Source of the DNA: Alphaproteobacteria bacterium
Lineage (GTDB): Bacteria; Pseudomonadota; Alphaproteobacteria; Micropepsales; Micropepsaceae
NCBI GenBank assembly: GCA_019247845.1
Contig: JAFBAL010000005.1
Location: 1-64,000, forward strand
Length of the DNA stretch: 64,000 nucleotides
Reading direction: 5' to 3'
Position numbers and translations under genes: made by a program
Part shown: piece by piece, positions 1 to 9,686 of the stretch
Position numbering within the stretch: the first letter of the stretch is position 1
Layout of the letters: each line of letters begins with the position of its first letter
Notes under the pieces: generated by a model
Told to the model about the DNA's origin: nothing
The model's input: only the letters and a program-made list of their open reading frames with translations
Database searches by the model: none

Positions 1-614
1 ATCTGGCGCGGGTCTGGCTCTTGCCCGCGCCTCTGGCCGAGCAGGTCCTGACCAATTTCGGCTTCGTGCCGCTGCGCTATGCACCCAATGCGCTGCAGCC
101 GGGAAGCCTTGTGGACCGCGCGATTCCGTTCGTCAGCTACATCTTCCTGCATGCCGACGCGATGCATCTGACGGTCAACTGCCTCTGGCTCCTGGCTTTC
201 GGCCCGGCGGTGGCGCGCCGTTACGGGACCTGGGCCTTCCTGCTCTTCTTCTTCGTCTGCGGCATCGCCGCGGCGGCGGTCCATCTGGCGCTCGACTGGC
301 GCGCGGCGGGCGTGATCATCGGCGCGTCGGGCGCGATCTCGGGACTCATGGCGGCCGGCATCCGCACGCTGCGCCCGCCGCAGCAGGCGCCGAGCGCGGC
401 GCTGGTGCCCATCCTGTCGCCGCAGGTTCTGGCCTTCACCGCGCTGTGGGTCGCGATCAACCTGGCGGCCGGGTTCGTCGGCGTCGACATCTTCGGCGCC
501 GGCCACGAGATCGCCTGGCAGGCGCATCTGGGCGGTTATTTCACCGGGCTGCTGCTCTGCGGCCCCTTCGACCGCCTGGTGGGGCTTGAAACCGCGCCCG
601 CAGACCCAACCTAA
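1..614 (+). CDS. Rhomboid family intramembrane serine protease (5' end outside window)
   Basis: This is the C-terminal part of a rhomboid protease, a polytopic membrane enzyme that cuts substrate helices inside the bilayer. The reading frame is open to the left edge, so the true start lies upstream. Visible family marks, in order, are an HADAMHL...N segment (the conserved His/Asn region), several hydrophobic helices, GASGAISG with the catalytic serine of the GxSG motif, and AWQAHLGG with the catalytic histidine. The Ser-His dyad is intact. The substrate cannot be told. It lies 19 bp before the DUF4389 gene in the same direction and may be cotranscribed with it. Confidence 0.85.
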   Translation, partial: LARVWLLPAPLAEQVLTNFGFVPLRYAPNALQPGSLVDRAIPFVSYIFLHADAMHLTVNCLWLLAFGPAVARRYGTWAFLLFFFVCGIAAAAVHLALDWRAAGVIIGASGAISGLMAAGIRTLRPPQQAPSAALVPILSPQVLAFTALWVAINLAAGFVGVDIFGAGHEIAWQAHLGGYFTGLLLCGPFDRLVGLETAPADPT

Positions 615-633
615 GGGACATGGAGATCTGACC

Positions 634-930
634 ATGTCCGAATCCGGCAACAACACCCAGGCCTATCCCGTTCCCGTCCGGCCGCCGTTCCCGTTCGAGC
701 GGCTGTTCTATGCGCTCGCCTTCGCGGTCATCGCCTGGTTCCTGTTCCCGGTGCTCGTGGTCTTGGGCATCGCGCAGTTCGCGGTCTATGCCATCGAGGG
801 GCATGCCAACGAAGAGCTCAAAAGCTTCACCCGCCGACTCGCCTGTTATCTGTGGGAGCTGTTGACCTTCATCTGCTTTGCGCGGGACGAAAAGCCGTTC
901 CCCTTCGGTCCTTTCCCCAAGGAAAAGTGA
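634..930 (+). CDS. DUF4389 domain small membrane protein
   Basis: A 98-residue protein of the DUF4389 type: a short polar N-terminus, a hydrophobic stretch of about 30 residues (YALAFAVIAWFLFPVLVVLG) that may form one or two helices, a charged segment, and the family ending DEKPFPFGPFP. Function is unknown for the family. I chose the ATG at 634 because a GGAG lies about 9 bases upstream. An earlier in-frame start at 586 would add 16 residues that overlap the end of the rhomboid gene and do not look like the family. It probably forms a two-gene unit with the rhomboid gene. Confidence 0.75.
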   Translation: MSESGNNTQAYPVPVRPPFPFERLFYALAFAVIAWFLFPVLVVLGIAQFAVYAIEGHANEELKSFTRRLACYLWELLTFICFARDEKPFPFGPFPKEK

Positions 931-1261
931 CGGCACGCGGCACGCGAAATCGCTCGGCCTCGCCTGCGACGGCAGAATAGATTTCCGAAGTAAATCAATA
1001 AGTTACACGATAAGTTCCCGCGCTATTCTAAAGTTGCGATAGCGGGGGGCGAAGCGTGTTTCACTGTGGCATATTGGGTACAAAGCTTTCGCGAAATTGC
1101 GTCGCCTGGGGATGGCCGGGACAATCCCCTTGCGCGGGCTGCTGACATTCCATCAAATTCCAACCGCCAAAATGCGTCGTGCTGGGTCCGCTCGGGATGA
1201 GTGGGACGCGCTTGGCGTCAGATGGCCTCGGGGCAAACGGGGCCGCAACGGGGAGTTCAAA
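931..1261 (+). promoter_or_regulatory. Long leader region of the TonB-dependent receptor gene
   Basis: About 330 bases without a convincing gene. The left part (960-1035) is AT-richer than the surroundings and is the likely promoter area; no hexamer pair stands out. The frame of the receptor stays open back to 1097, but the signal peptide begins at the ATG at 1262, so the stretch before it is taken as untranslated leader. No Fur box or riboswitch was recognised. Confidence 0.35.
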
Positions 1262-4200
1262 ATGCCTGTGAAGCTCGGGACGGTTCAGTCCCTTACGTTC
1301 CTTGGCGCGCTGCTCGCGACCACCGCATTCACGGTGCCGGCATACGCGCAGATCGAAACCGTGATCGTCACCGCGCAGAAGCGCGCGGAAGACATCCAGT
1401 CGGTTCCGATCGCGGTCACCGCCTATACCAGCCAGGACCTGGCCGCGCATCAGGTGAACGGCTTCAAGGACATCCAGTTCTCCACGCCGAACGTGTCCTA
1501 CACCAAGGCGAACTTCACCGGCACGAACTTCCAGATCCGCGGCATCGGCACGCAGGTCATCTCCGGCGACGCCGAAAGCGGCATCGCCTTCAACATCGAC
1601 GACGTCTATTACGCGAACGCGCCGGTCGACAGCGGCCAGTTCTACGATCTCGAGAGCGTGCAGGTCCTGCGCGGCCCGCAGTCGACCCTGTACGGTCGCG
1701 GCGCGACCGGCGGCGCGGTGAACGTGTTCTCCGCCAAGCCCAAGCTCGACGCCTTCGCGGCCAGCATCGACGCCAGCTACGGCACCTACAACACGTCGGA
1801 GATCAAGGGCATGGTCAACATGCCGATCATCACCGACGAGCTCGCGGTGCGCGTCGCGGCCGATTGGATCCGCCACGACGGCTATGCCAACAACCTCGAC
1901 ACCGCGGTTCCGGGCGGCGACCACCACCCCGACTCGCGCGACCAGTGGTCGGCCCGCGGCCTGGTCCGCTGGCAGCCGACCGACAACACCACGGTCGACG
2001 TCATCTATTCGCATGCGGACGAAGACGACACCCGCATGCGCGCGCAGAAGCAGCTCTGCCACACCGACCCGACCGGCGTGCTGGGCTGTCTTCCCGACAA
2101 GCTCGACACCGGCCCGGTGAACCCGAACGCGACCTTCTTCAACATCCCGGTCAGCCGTCAGGCGGCTGCCGAGCTGTTCGCGCCGGAGCTGGGCGGCGCC
2201 GCGGGCCTGCTCGGCCTGTTCGACCTGAGCCAGCCCTTCGTCGCGACGCCGGGCATGGTTCCGGCCAATCCGCGCGACATCAACACCGACTTCACGCCGA
2301 CCTTGAAGTCGCACAGCAATTCGATCACCGGCGAGGTCAAGCAGAAGTGGACCGACTGGCTCGATATGACCTTCGTCGGCGGCTATGCCGACGGCAGCGT
2401 CCTGTCGCAGGAGAGCTACACCAACTCGCCCGGCCAGCCCTTCGCGCGCGGCGCCTGCGGCCCGACCCCGACGATCGACTGCTCGAAGGGCGTGTTCCAG
2501 GCCACTCTGGATACCTATGCGGGCCTGGGCCTGGTGCCGGCGTCCTATGCCGATCCGGTGAACGGTCCTTACGCCTTCATCCTCAACCCGAACTTCGCGG
2601 GCCTGCTGCCGACCGGCAACTTCACCAACAACAGCGTCATCGGCGGCGACATCAACCGCTACACCAACGGCCCGTTCGCCTATGACCAGTCGAACGGCTC
2701 CAGCAAGCAGTACTCGGCCGACCTTCGCTTCAACACGAACTTCGAAGGCCCGCTGAACTTCATGCTCGCGGCCTATTACCTGAACGACCAGCAGTGGGGC
2801 GACTACTACGTCGCGTCCAACACGCTGGACTACGGCCAGACGCTCCTGGGCGCGATCGCCGGTCCGTTCACCGGCGTGCCCGGCTGCGCCACGACGGGCT
2901 GCATCTTCGGCAGCACCTTCTATGACAACCGCACCCAGAAATCGACGATCGAGTCCAAGGCTGTCTACGGCGAAGCCTATTGGCAGGCGATCCCGGATTC
3001 GCTGAAGATCACGCTGGGCCTGCGCTATACCGAGGACGTGAAGAACAACATCGGCCGCATCACCATCTTCAACGGCTTCGAGCCGATCGGCTCGACGAAC
3101 TCCGACCAGGCGCTGGCGATCTGCAACCAGCAGGGGCAGCCGGGCTGCGACTTCGATCCGGCCACCACGGGCTCCCAGCTCTTCGAAGAGACGCATCGTC
3201 AGTTCGACAAGCTGACCGGCCGACTGGTGGTCGACTACAACCCGCATTGGGACCTGACCGACCAGACGCTGCTCTATGCCTCGTATGCGCGCGGCTACAA
3301 GGCGGGCGGCTCCAATCCGGGCGTGCAGCAGGGCAACCTGGGCGTTCCGGCGACCTATGAGCCGGAATCCATCGACGCCTACGAAATCGGCGCCAAGAAC
3401 ACGCTGCTCGACGGCCGCCTGCAGGCGAACCTGACCGCGTGGTACTACAACTACGGCAACTACCAGATCTCGTCGGTCATCGCGAACACCTCGGTGAACA
3501 CCAACATCACCGCGTTCCTGGGTGGCTTCGAAGGCGAGTTCCTGTGGGCGCCGAACGACGCGTGGCAGTTCAACCTGAACGCCGACTGGACCCAGTCGCG
3601 CATCGGCAACACGGCCCAGATCGACACCCGCAATCCGACGGGCGGCGATCCGAACGCGCTGCTGATCAAGGACGGCACGCTGTCGGCGACCAACGCGCAG
3701 AACTGCGTGCTCTACTATCACGGCAACAACTTCGCGACCGACTTCGCCAACCTCAGCGCTTTCTCCGGCGGCATCTTCTTCGCGCCCCCGGGAGGCACCG
3801 GGTCCCTGGCCCAGTACGGCGTCGCGCACTCCGCCTACGGCCTGTGCACGGAAGCCGAGCTCAACAATCACAGCGCCGGACATCTGGGCCAGGCGCTGGA
3901 CGCGACGAACTTCACGACCACCGATCCGACGATCGGCGGAACGCTCACCGGCGTTCCGGTCAACCTGCAGGGCAACCAGCTGGCCAACACGCCGCCGTAC
4001 TCGATCAGCTTCGGCGCGCAATACACCCTGCCGATGAGCCACGGCTACAACCTCGTCAGCCGCGCCGACTACTACTGGCAGGCGCCGATGTTCGGCCGCA
4101 TCTTCAACGGCCCGGCGGACAAGCTGAAGTCCTACAACATCCTGAACGCGCTGATCACGCTGAACGCGCCGGACAATCAGTGGTACGTCTCGGCCTATGC

Positions 4201-4327
4201 GCGTAACCTGCTCGGCGGAAACCAGATCACCGGCGAATACCTGACGAGCTCCTCGTCGGGTCTCTACACCGGCGTGTTCTACAACGAGCCGCGCAACGTC
4301 GGCATCACGATCGGCGCCCGCTTCTAA
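1262..4327 (+). CDS. TonB-dependent outer membrane receptor
   Basis: A 1021-residue outer membrane receptor that would import a scarce ligand using energy from TonB-ExbB-ExbD. A signal peptide ends near AYA-Q at residue 29. A TonB box-like ETVIVTAQKR follows at residues 32-41, then the plug domain with IRGIGTQ, VQVLRGPQSTLYGRGATGGAVN, and a long C-terminal barrel that ends in GARF with the usual terminal aromatic residue. Start: ATG at 1262 after GGGGAG; the upstream in-frame extension lacks signal-peptide character. The gene stands alone and is closed by a strong terminator. Substrate is not evident: no adjacent siderophore, cobalamin or sugar genes. The adjacent aldo/keto reductase is separated by the terminator. 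Confidence 0.9.
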   Translation: MPVKLGTVQSLTFLGALLATTAFTVPAYAQIETVIVTAQKRAEDIQSVPIAVTAYTSQDLAAHQVNGFKDIQFSTPNVSYTKANFTGTNFQIRGIGTQVISGDAESGIAFNIDDVYYANAPVDSGQFYDLESVQVLRGPQSTLYGRGATGGAVNVFSAKPKLDAFAASIDASYGTYNTSEIKGMVNMPIITDELAVRVAADWIRHDGYANNLDTAVPGGDHHPDSRDQWSARGLVRWQPTDNTTVDVIYSHADEDDTRMRAQKQLCHTDPTGVLGCLPDKLDTGPVNPNATFFNIPVSRQAAAELFAPELGGAAGLLGLFDLSQPFVATPGMVPANPRDINTDFTPTLKSHSNSITGEVKQKWTDWLDMTFVGGYADGSVLSQESYTNSPGQPFARGACGPTPTIDCSKGVFQATLDTYAGLGLVPASYADPVNGPYAFILNPNFAGLLPTGNFTNNSVIGGDINRYTNGPFAYDQSNGSSKQYSADLRFNTNFEGPLNFMLAAYYLNDQQWGDYYVASNTLDYGQTLLGAIAGPFTGVPGCATTGCIFGSTFYDNRTQKSTIESKAVYGEAYWQAIPDSLKITLGLRYTEDVKNNIGRITIFNGFEPIGSTNSDQALAICNQQGQPGCDFDPATTGSQLFEETHRQFDKLTGRLVVDYNPHWDLTDQTLLYASYARGYKAGGSNPGVQQGNLGVPATYEPESIDAYEIGAKNTLLDGRLQANLTAWYYNYGNYQISSVIANTSVNTNITAFLGGFEGEFLWAPNDAWQFNLNADWTQSRIGNTAQIDTRNPTGGDPNALLIKDGTLSATNAQNCVLYYHGNNFATDFANLSAFSGGIFFAPPGGTGSLAQYGVAHSAYGLCTEAELNNHSAGHLGQALDATNFTTTDPTIGGTLTGVPVNLQGNQLANTPPYSISFGAQYTLPMSHGYNLVSRADYYWQAPMFGRIFNGPADKLKSYNILNALITLNAPDNQWYVSAYARNLLGGNQITGEYLTSSSSGLYTGVFYNEPRNVGITIGARF

Positions 4328-4352
4328 TCGAAGCCGCGTCGGGACAGAATTG

Positions 4353-4384
4353 GGGCGCCGGGCGACCGGCGCCCTTTTTCTTTT
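4353..4384 (+). terminator. Rho-independent terminator after the receptor gene
   Basis: Perfect 9-bp stem GGGCGCCGG / CCGGCGCCC with a GCGA loop at 4362-4365, followed by TTTTTCTTTT. It starts 25 bases after the stop codon. Confidence 0.9.
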
Positions 4385-4396
4385 CGGGAGCAGGAC

Positions 4397-5338
4397 ATGA
4401 AGACGCGCGCGCTCGGCAATTCCGGCATCCAGGTCTCGGTGGTGGGACTGGGCTGCAACAACTTCGGCATCCTCGACGTCGCCGCCTCGCGCCGCGTGGT
4501 CGACCGCGCGCTGGAGCGGGGCATCACGCTGCTCGACACCGCCGACATCTACGGCAACCGCGGCGGCTCCGAGAGCCAGCTCGGCGAGATATTGGGGCCG
4601 CGCCGCAAGGACATCGTGCTCGCGACCAAGTTCGGCATGGCGATGGACGACGACGCGAACGCGGCGCGCGCCGCGCGCGGCTACGTCCTTTCGGCGGTCG
4701 AGGCGAGCCTGAAGCGCCTCAAGACCGACTGGATCGATCTCTACCAGCTGCACACGCCCGATCCGAAAACGCCGATGGACGAGACCTTGCGCGCGCTCGA
4801 CGACCTGGTGCGGGCCGGCAAGGTGCGCGCCGTCGGCTGCTCCAATCTGCCTGCTGCCGGGATCGACGACGCGGCGGCGATCTCGAATGCGCAAGGTCTG
4901 GCGCGTTTCGTCAGCGCGCAGGACGAATACAGCCTCCTGGTGCGCGGCGCGGAGGATGCGCTGATCCCCGCCGTCGAGCGCCACGGCATGGCCCTCCTGC
5001 CCTATTTCCCGCTGGCGAGCGGCCTCTTGACCGGCAAGTACCGGCGCGGGCAAAAGCCGCCCGAGGGCACGCGCTTCGGGCGCATGCAGCGCTTCTCCGA
5101 CCGCTACATGAACGACGCGAACTGGGCGATCGTCGAGAAGCTCGACGCTTTCGCACGAGCCCGCGGCCGCACGCTGCTCGACCTCGCTTTCGCCTGGCTG
5201 CTCTCGCGCCCGGCGCTCGCCAGCGTCATCGCCGGCGCCACGCGCCCCGAACAGATCGACGGCAACGTCCAAGCCTCGGCGTGGGAGCTGACCGCGGACG
5301 AGGCGGCCGAGGTGGACCGGATCAGCGCGAAGGCGTGA
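4397..5338 (+). CDS. Aldo/keto reductase
   Basis: A 313-residue cytoplasmic NADPH-dependent oxidoreductase of the AKR superfamily (TIM barrel). The catalytic set is visible: Asp and Tyr in LLDTADIYG, Lys in LATKFG, and His in LYQLHTPD. The cofactor-binding end SVIAGATRPEQI near the C-terminus is also typical. It is of the YajO/Tas-like type that reduces aldehydes or ketones; the true substrate is unknown. ATG at 4397 follows GGGAGCAGG. It is separated from the receptor by a terminator and ends 3 bp before the end of the convergent RND pump gene. Confidence 0.88.
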   Translation: MKTRALGNSGIQVSVVGLGCNNFGILDVAASRRVVDRALERGITLLDTADIYGNRGGSESQLGEILGPRRKDIVLATKFGMAMDDDANAARAARGYVLSAVEASLKRLKTDWIDLYQLHTPDPKTPMDETLRALDDLVRAGKVRAVGCSNLPAAGIDDAAAISNAQGLARFVSAQDEYSLLVRGAEDALIPAVERHGMALLPYFPLASGLLTGKYRRGQKPPEGTRFGRMQRFSDRYMNDANWAIVEKLDAFARARGRTLLDLAFAWLLSRPALASVIAGATRPEQIDGNVQASAWELTADEAAEVDRISAKA

Positions 5339-5341
5339 ACG

Positions 5342-8300
5342 CTACTCCGCCGGCTGGTGACGCGCCGGCATGCGGAAGCTGAAGCGCTGCGCGACGCGGT
5401 CGAGATACACGAACAGCACGGGCGTGATGTAGAGGGTCAGGAGCTGCGACAGCAGCAGCCCGCCGACCACGCACAGCCCCAGGGGCCTGCGCGTCTCGGA
5501 GCCGGCGCCGAAGCCGATGGCGATGGGCAGCGTGCCCATCAAGGCCGCCATGGTCGTCATCATGATCGGGCGGAAGCGGATCATCGCGGCCTCGTAGATC
5601 GCCTGCTCGGCGCCCACGTTCTCGGCGCGCTGACGGCCCAGCGCGAAGTCGATCATCATGATTGCGTTCTTCTTGACGATGCCGATCAGCATCATCATGC
5701 CCACGAAGGCGAAGAGCGTGAGCGGAATGTCGAACAGCTTGAGCGTGATCAGCGCGCCCACCGCGGCCGACGGCAGGCCGGAAAGAATCGTCAGCGGGTG
5801 GATGAAGCTCTCGTACAGGATGCCCAGCACGATATAGACGACGAGAAGGCCCGCCAGCAGCAGCCAGCCGATGCCGCCGGTCGAGCTCTGGAACGCCTGC
5901 GCCGCGCCCTGGAACGAGGCCTGCACGGTCGACGGCATGCCGATCTGCGCTTCCGCGCGCGCGATGGCATGCTGCGCGTCGCTGAGCGCATAGCCCGGCG
6001 CCAGGTTGAACGACAGCGTGACCGAGGGCAGCTGGCCCAGATGGTTCACGCTCAAGGGCATCGAGCTCTGCACCGTGCGCGTGACCGAGGTGAGGGGGAC
6101 GAGCGTCACGCCGTCCGACGCCGTCACATAGAGCCGCGAAAGCGCGGTCGGATCGGCCTGGTATTGCGGCAGCAGCTCCAGGATCACCTCATAGGTGTCC
6201 GACGAGCCGTAGATCTGCGAGATCTGCGCGCCCGCATAGGCCGCGCCCAGCGCCGTCTGCACCGCGGCCGGCGTCACGCCGAGCGCCGCCGCGCGGTCGC
6301 GGTCGATCGTTACGTTGATCGCGGGGCTCGAGAGCTGAAGGTCGGTGGCCACGTCCTCGAGCTCGGGCTGGCGGGCGAGCGCGTTCTTCAGCTTCTCGGA
6401 CGTGTCCTGCAGCTCGTTCAGGTCGAGGTCCTGCAGCGTGTACTGGTATTGCGACTTGGTCAGCTGGCCGCCGATGCGGATCATGGGCGGGATCTGCAGA
6501 TGCACCTTGATGCCGGGCAGGGCCTCGAGCTTGCGGCCCAGCTCGCGCATGACCAGCATCGCGCTGTCGCGCTCCGCGCGCGGCTTCAACGTCATGAAGA
6601 TGCGCCCGCTGTTGGTGCCGGTGGTCGAGCCGCCCGAGCCCACGGACGACATGAAGCCCGCGACGTTGGGATCGCGCTGGACGATCGCCGCCGCCTGCTG
6701 CTGATAGGCCGCCATCTGGTCGAACGAGGTTCCGTTCGGCGCTTCGGTCAGCGCGAAGATCTGCCCGGTGTCGGAATCGGGCAGGAAGTCCTGCTGCATG
6801 AACATGAACATGCCGACGGTGGCCGCGATGGACCCCAGGAACACCGCGAAGATCGCCGGCTTGTTGTGCAGGCTCCAGCTGAGCGTGCGGTCGTAGAAGG
6901 CCTGTATGCGGTCGAACGTGCGCTCGCTCCATTCATAGAAGCGGTTGTGCTTGCGCGCATGCTCGGGACGCAGCACGCGCGAGCACAGCATCGGCGTCAG
7001 CGTGATCGAGACCACGCCCGAGAACAGGATGGCCAGCACGATGGTGACGGCGAATTCGTGCAGCAGCCGCCCCATGATCCCGCCCATGAACAGGATGGGG
7101 ATGAACACCGCCGCCATGGACAGCGTCATCGACAGGATGGTGAAGCCGATCTCGCGCGAGCCGATCATGGCGGCCTCGAAGGGCTGCTCGCCCTCCTCGA
7201 CGTGGCGCACGATGTTCTCGAGCATGACGATGGCGTCGTCGACGACGAAGCCCACCGACAAGGTCAGCGCCATCAGCGAAAGGTTGTCGAGGCTGTAGCC
7301 GAAGGCCGACATGCCGGCGAAGGTGCCGATCACCGCGATGGGCAGGGCCAGCGAGGGGATGATCGTGGCGCGGAAGGTGCGCAGGAAGACGAAGATCACC
7401 ATCACCACCAGAAGCGCCGCCAGCAGCAGCGAGGTCTGCACGTCCGACACCGCGTCGCGGATCGAGTTCGAGCGGTCGTAGAGCACCGACAGCTGGACCG
7501 AGGCGGGAAGCTGCGCCTGGAACTCGGGCAGGATCTTCTTGATCGAATCCACCACCGCGATGGTGTTGGAGCCCGGCTGGCGCTGGATGGCGAGCACGAT
7601 GGCGCGGTGGCCGTCGAACCAGCTCGCCACGTATTTGTTCTCGACGCCGTTGACGACCTGGGCGACGTCCTTCACGCGCACCGGCGCGCCGTTCTTGTAG
7701 GCGATGATCTGGCGGCTGAAGTCGTCGGCGTTGTCGAGCTGGGCGTTGGAATGGATGACGATCGACTGCTTGGCGCCGTTCAAGGTGCCGGTCGGGATGT
7801 TTGAGTTGGCCGAATTGGCCGCGGCCGCGACCTGGTCGATGCCGATGCCCCGCGCCGCCAGCGCCATCGGGTCGGCGGCGATGCGCACGGCGAATTTCTG
7901 CGAGCCGTAGACGTTGACCTGCGCCACGCCGTCGATGGTGGAGATCTGGCGCGCCAGCAGGGTCTCGGCGTATTTGTCGACCTCCTGCAGCGGCAGGGTC
8001 GGCGAGCCCATGGTCAGGTACATGATGGGCTGGTCGGACGGGTTGACCTTGCGCAGCGACGGCGGCGAGGGCATCTGCGTCGGAAGCTTGCGCTGCGCGG
8101 TGGAGATCGCCGACTGCACGTCCTGGGCCGCGGCGTCCAGGTTGCGGTCCAGGTCGAACTGGATGGTGATCGAGGTCGCGCCTTGCGTGTTCGACGAAGT
8201 CATCGAGCTCACGCCGGCGATGGTGGTGAACTGGCTCTCCAAGGGGGTCGCGACCGCCGAGGCCATGGTGTCGGGATCGGCGCCGGGCAGGCTCGCCTGC

Positions 8301-8440
8301 ACGACGATGGTCGGGAAATCGACGTTGGGCAGCTCGCTGATCGGCAGGGTGAAATAGCCGAACAGGCCGAAGATCACGAGCGCCGCCATCAGCAGCGTCG
8401 TCATCACCGGTTGCAGGATGAACGGCCGCGAGATGTTCAT
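5342..8440 (-). CDS. RND efflux pump, inner membrane transporter (HAE1/MdtB-like)
   Basis: A 1032-residue resistance-nodulation-division transporter that exports drugs or other amphiphiles using the proton gradient. It has the N-terminal helix after MNISRPFI, periplasmic porter regions, and the proton relay motif GFVVDDAIVMLEN in transmembrane helix 4, with a second half ending in further helices (LLSQLLTLYITPVLFVYLDR). The sequence style is closer to MdtB/MdtC/MuxB than to AcrB. Start: ATG at 8440, which aligns with family starts; an upstream in-frame start would overlap the adaptor gene. It forms an operon with the adaptor just upstream. No outer membrane factor gene is adjacent, so the pump probably uses a TolC encoded elsewhere. 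Confidence 0.93.
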   Translation of the reverse strand: MNISRPFILQPVMTTLLMAALVIFGLFGYFTLPISELPNVDFPTIVVQASLPGADPDTMASAVATPLESQFTTIAGVSSMTSSNTQGATSITIQFDLDRNLDAAAQDVQSAISTAQRKLPTQMPSPPSLRKVNPSDQPIMYLTMGSPTLPLQEVDKYAETLLARQISTIDGVAQVNVYGSQKFAVRIAADPMALAARGIGIDQVAAAANSANSNIPTGTLNGAKQSIVIHSNAQLDNADDFSRQIIAYKNGAPVRVKDVAQVVNGVENKYVASWFDGHRAIVLAIQRQPGSNTIAVVDSIKKILPEFQAQLPASVQLSVLYDRSNSIRDAVSDVQTSLLLAALLVVMVIFVFLRTFRATIIPSLALPIAVIGTFAGMSAFGYSLDNLSLMALTLSVGFVVDDAIVMLENIVRHVEEGEQPFEAAMIGSREIGFTILSMTLSMAAVFIPILFMGGIMGRLLHEFAVTIVLAILFSGVVSITLTPMLCSRVLRPEHARKHNRFYEWSERTFDRIQAFYDRTLSWSLHNKPAIFAVFLGSIAATVGMFMFMQQDFLPDSDTGQIFALTEAPNGTSFDQMAAYQQQAAAIVQRDPNVAGFMSSVGSGGSTTGTNSGRIFMTLKPRAERDSAMLVMRELGRKLEALPGIKVHLQIPPMIRIGGQLTKSQYQYTLQDLDLNELQDTSEKLKNALARQPELEDVATDLQLSSPAINVTIDRDRAAALGVTPAAVQTALGAAYAGAQISQIYGSSDTYEVILELLPQYQADPTALSRLYVTASDGVTLVPLTSVTRTVQSSMPLSVNHLGQLPSVTLSFNLAPGYALSDAQHAIARAEAQIGMPSTVQASFQGAAQAFQSSTGGIGWLLLAGLLVVYIVLGILYESFIHPLTILSGLPSAAVGALITLKLFDIPLTLFAFVGMMMLIGIVKKNAIMMIDFALGRQRAENVGAEQAIYEAAMIRFRPIMMTTMAALMGTLPIAIGFGAGSETRRPLGLCVVGGLLLSQLLTLYITPVLFVYLDRVAQRFSFRMPARHQPAE

Positions 8441-8468
8441 GGGGGTCGGTTCACTTCGGGGATTGGCT

Positions 8469-9686
8469 TCACTTCTTGGCGGATGCGTGCCCGCCGCCAT
8501 TGTCGCCCGCAATGCTCACGGGCTTGCCCGGCAGCACGCGCAGCTGGCCGTCGGTGACGACCATGTCGCCGGCCTTCACGTCGCCCTCGATCGCCATGGT
8601 GGCGCCGGCGTCGAACAGCACCTTGACGATGCGCATGTCCGCCTTGCCGTCCTTGACGACATAGACATAGCGGTTGTCGGGGCCGATGTTCACCGCCTCG
8701 CGCGGCACGACGATCGCGTTGGCCAAGTTGTTCAGCGCCACCGACACGTCGATAAGCTGGCCGGGGACCAGCCGCATGTCCTGGTTGGCATAGGTCGCGC
8801 GCAGCTCGATCGTGCCCGTGGTGTTGCTGACCGCGTTGCCGGTGAAGTCGACGTCGGCGATCAGCGGCTTGCCGCTCTGGTCGTGCAGGTCGATGGCGGC
8901 GGTGAGGCCTCCCGCCTGCTGGCGGTCCTGGATACGCGGCAGGTCGGACTGCGGCAGCGAGAACGACACCTTCACGGGCCGGATCTGGGTCACGGTCACC
9001 AGCGGCGCGGTGCCGTTGGCCGCGATCATGTTGCCGGGCTGGATCAGGATCGGCCCGGTCTTGCCGTCGATGGGCGAGCGGATCTGGGTATAGCTCACAT
9101 TCAGCTGCGCCATGCGCACCGCGGCGCGGTCGGCGGCGACGCTGGCGACCAGGCCCTTGGCGTTGGCGTCGGCCTGGTCGCGCTGCTGCGACGAGCTGGC
9201 GCCGGCCTTGAACAGGGTCTCATAGCGCTTGCGGTCGTTCTGGGCGCTGGTCAGCATCGCCTGGTCCTTGGCGAGCTGGGCTTGCGCCTGCTGCAGCGCG
9301 GCCTCGAAGGGGCGGGGGTCGAGGCGGAACAGCAGATCGCCCTTATGGACCAGGTCGCCTTCCTTGAAGGCGGCCGACATCAGCTGGCCCTCCACCCGGG
9401 CCGTCACCTGGACGGTGGCGTTGGCGATCACCGTGCCGATGGTGCGCTCGGTCACCGTCACGTTGCTGTTCACGGCAACGGCGACCTTCACCGGCGGCGC
9501 GGCCCTGGGTTTCTCGGCGGGCGCGAACAAACCGCCGTTCAACAGGATCCAGACCGCGGCCACCAGCAGGACCACCCCGGCCAGGCTCGCGATCAGCCGC
9601 AGGCGCGGGCTCACGCCGGACGCGAATCGCGCCTTGCTACCGGTCGCCGTGGCGGAGTCGAACGCGTTCGAAAAGCGGATGTTCAT
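8469..9686 (-). CDS. RND efflux periplasmic adaptor (HlyD/MdtA family)
   Basis: A 405-residue membrane fusion protein that links the RND pump to an outer membrane channel. It has an N-terminal membrane anchor near residues 28-50 (LRLIASLAGVVLLVAAVWIL), a barrel-sandwich segment (VTVTERTIGTVIANATVQV...AAFKEGDLVHKGDLLFRLD), a coiled-coil hairpin rich in Ala/Gln, the second sandwich half (YTQIRSPIDGKTG), and a C-terminal membrane-proximal domain. The ATG at 9686 follows AGGGACCTGGTTG; a TTG one codon earlier is less likely. The C-terminal GGGHASAKK tail is His/Lys-rich. It lies 28 bp upstream of the pump gene and diverges from typA. Confidence 0.9.
   Translation of the reverse strand: MNIRFSNAFDSATATGSKARFASGVSPRLRLIASLAGVVLLVAAVWILLNGGLFAPAEKPRAAPPVKVAVAVNSNVTVTERTIGTVIANATVQVTARVEGQLMSAAFKEGDLVHKGDLLFRLDPRPFEAALQQAQAQLAKDQAMLTSAQNDRKRYETLFKAGASSSQQRDQADANAKGLVASVAADRAAVRMAQLNVSYTQIRSPIDGKTGPILIQPGNMIAANGTAPLVTVTQIRPVKVSFSLPQSDLPRIQDRQQAGGLTAAIDLHDQSGKPLIADVDFTGNAVSNTTGTIELRATYANQDMRLVPGQLIDVSVALNNLANAIVVPREAVNIGPDNRYVYVVKDGKADMRIVKVLFDAGATMAIEGDVKAGDMVVTDGQLRVLPGKPVSIAGDNGGGHASAKK

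Noticed and set aside
1061..5272. Minus-strand open frame of 1403 codons
   Set aside because: Antisense shadow of the TonB-dependent receptor and reductase genes. It is Arg/Val/Ala-rich and low in complexity, as expected from GC-rich antisense frames.
5357..7804. Plus-strand open frame of 815 codons opposite the RND gene
   Set aside because: Antisense shadow: His/Arg/Asp-rich with no family resemblance.
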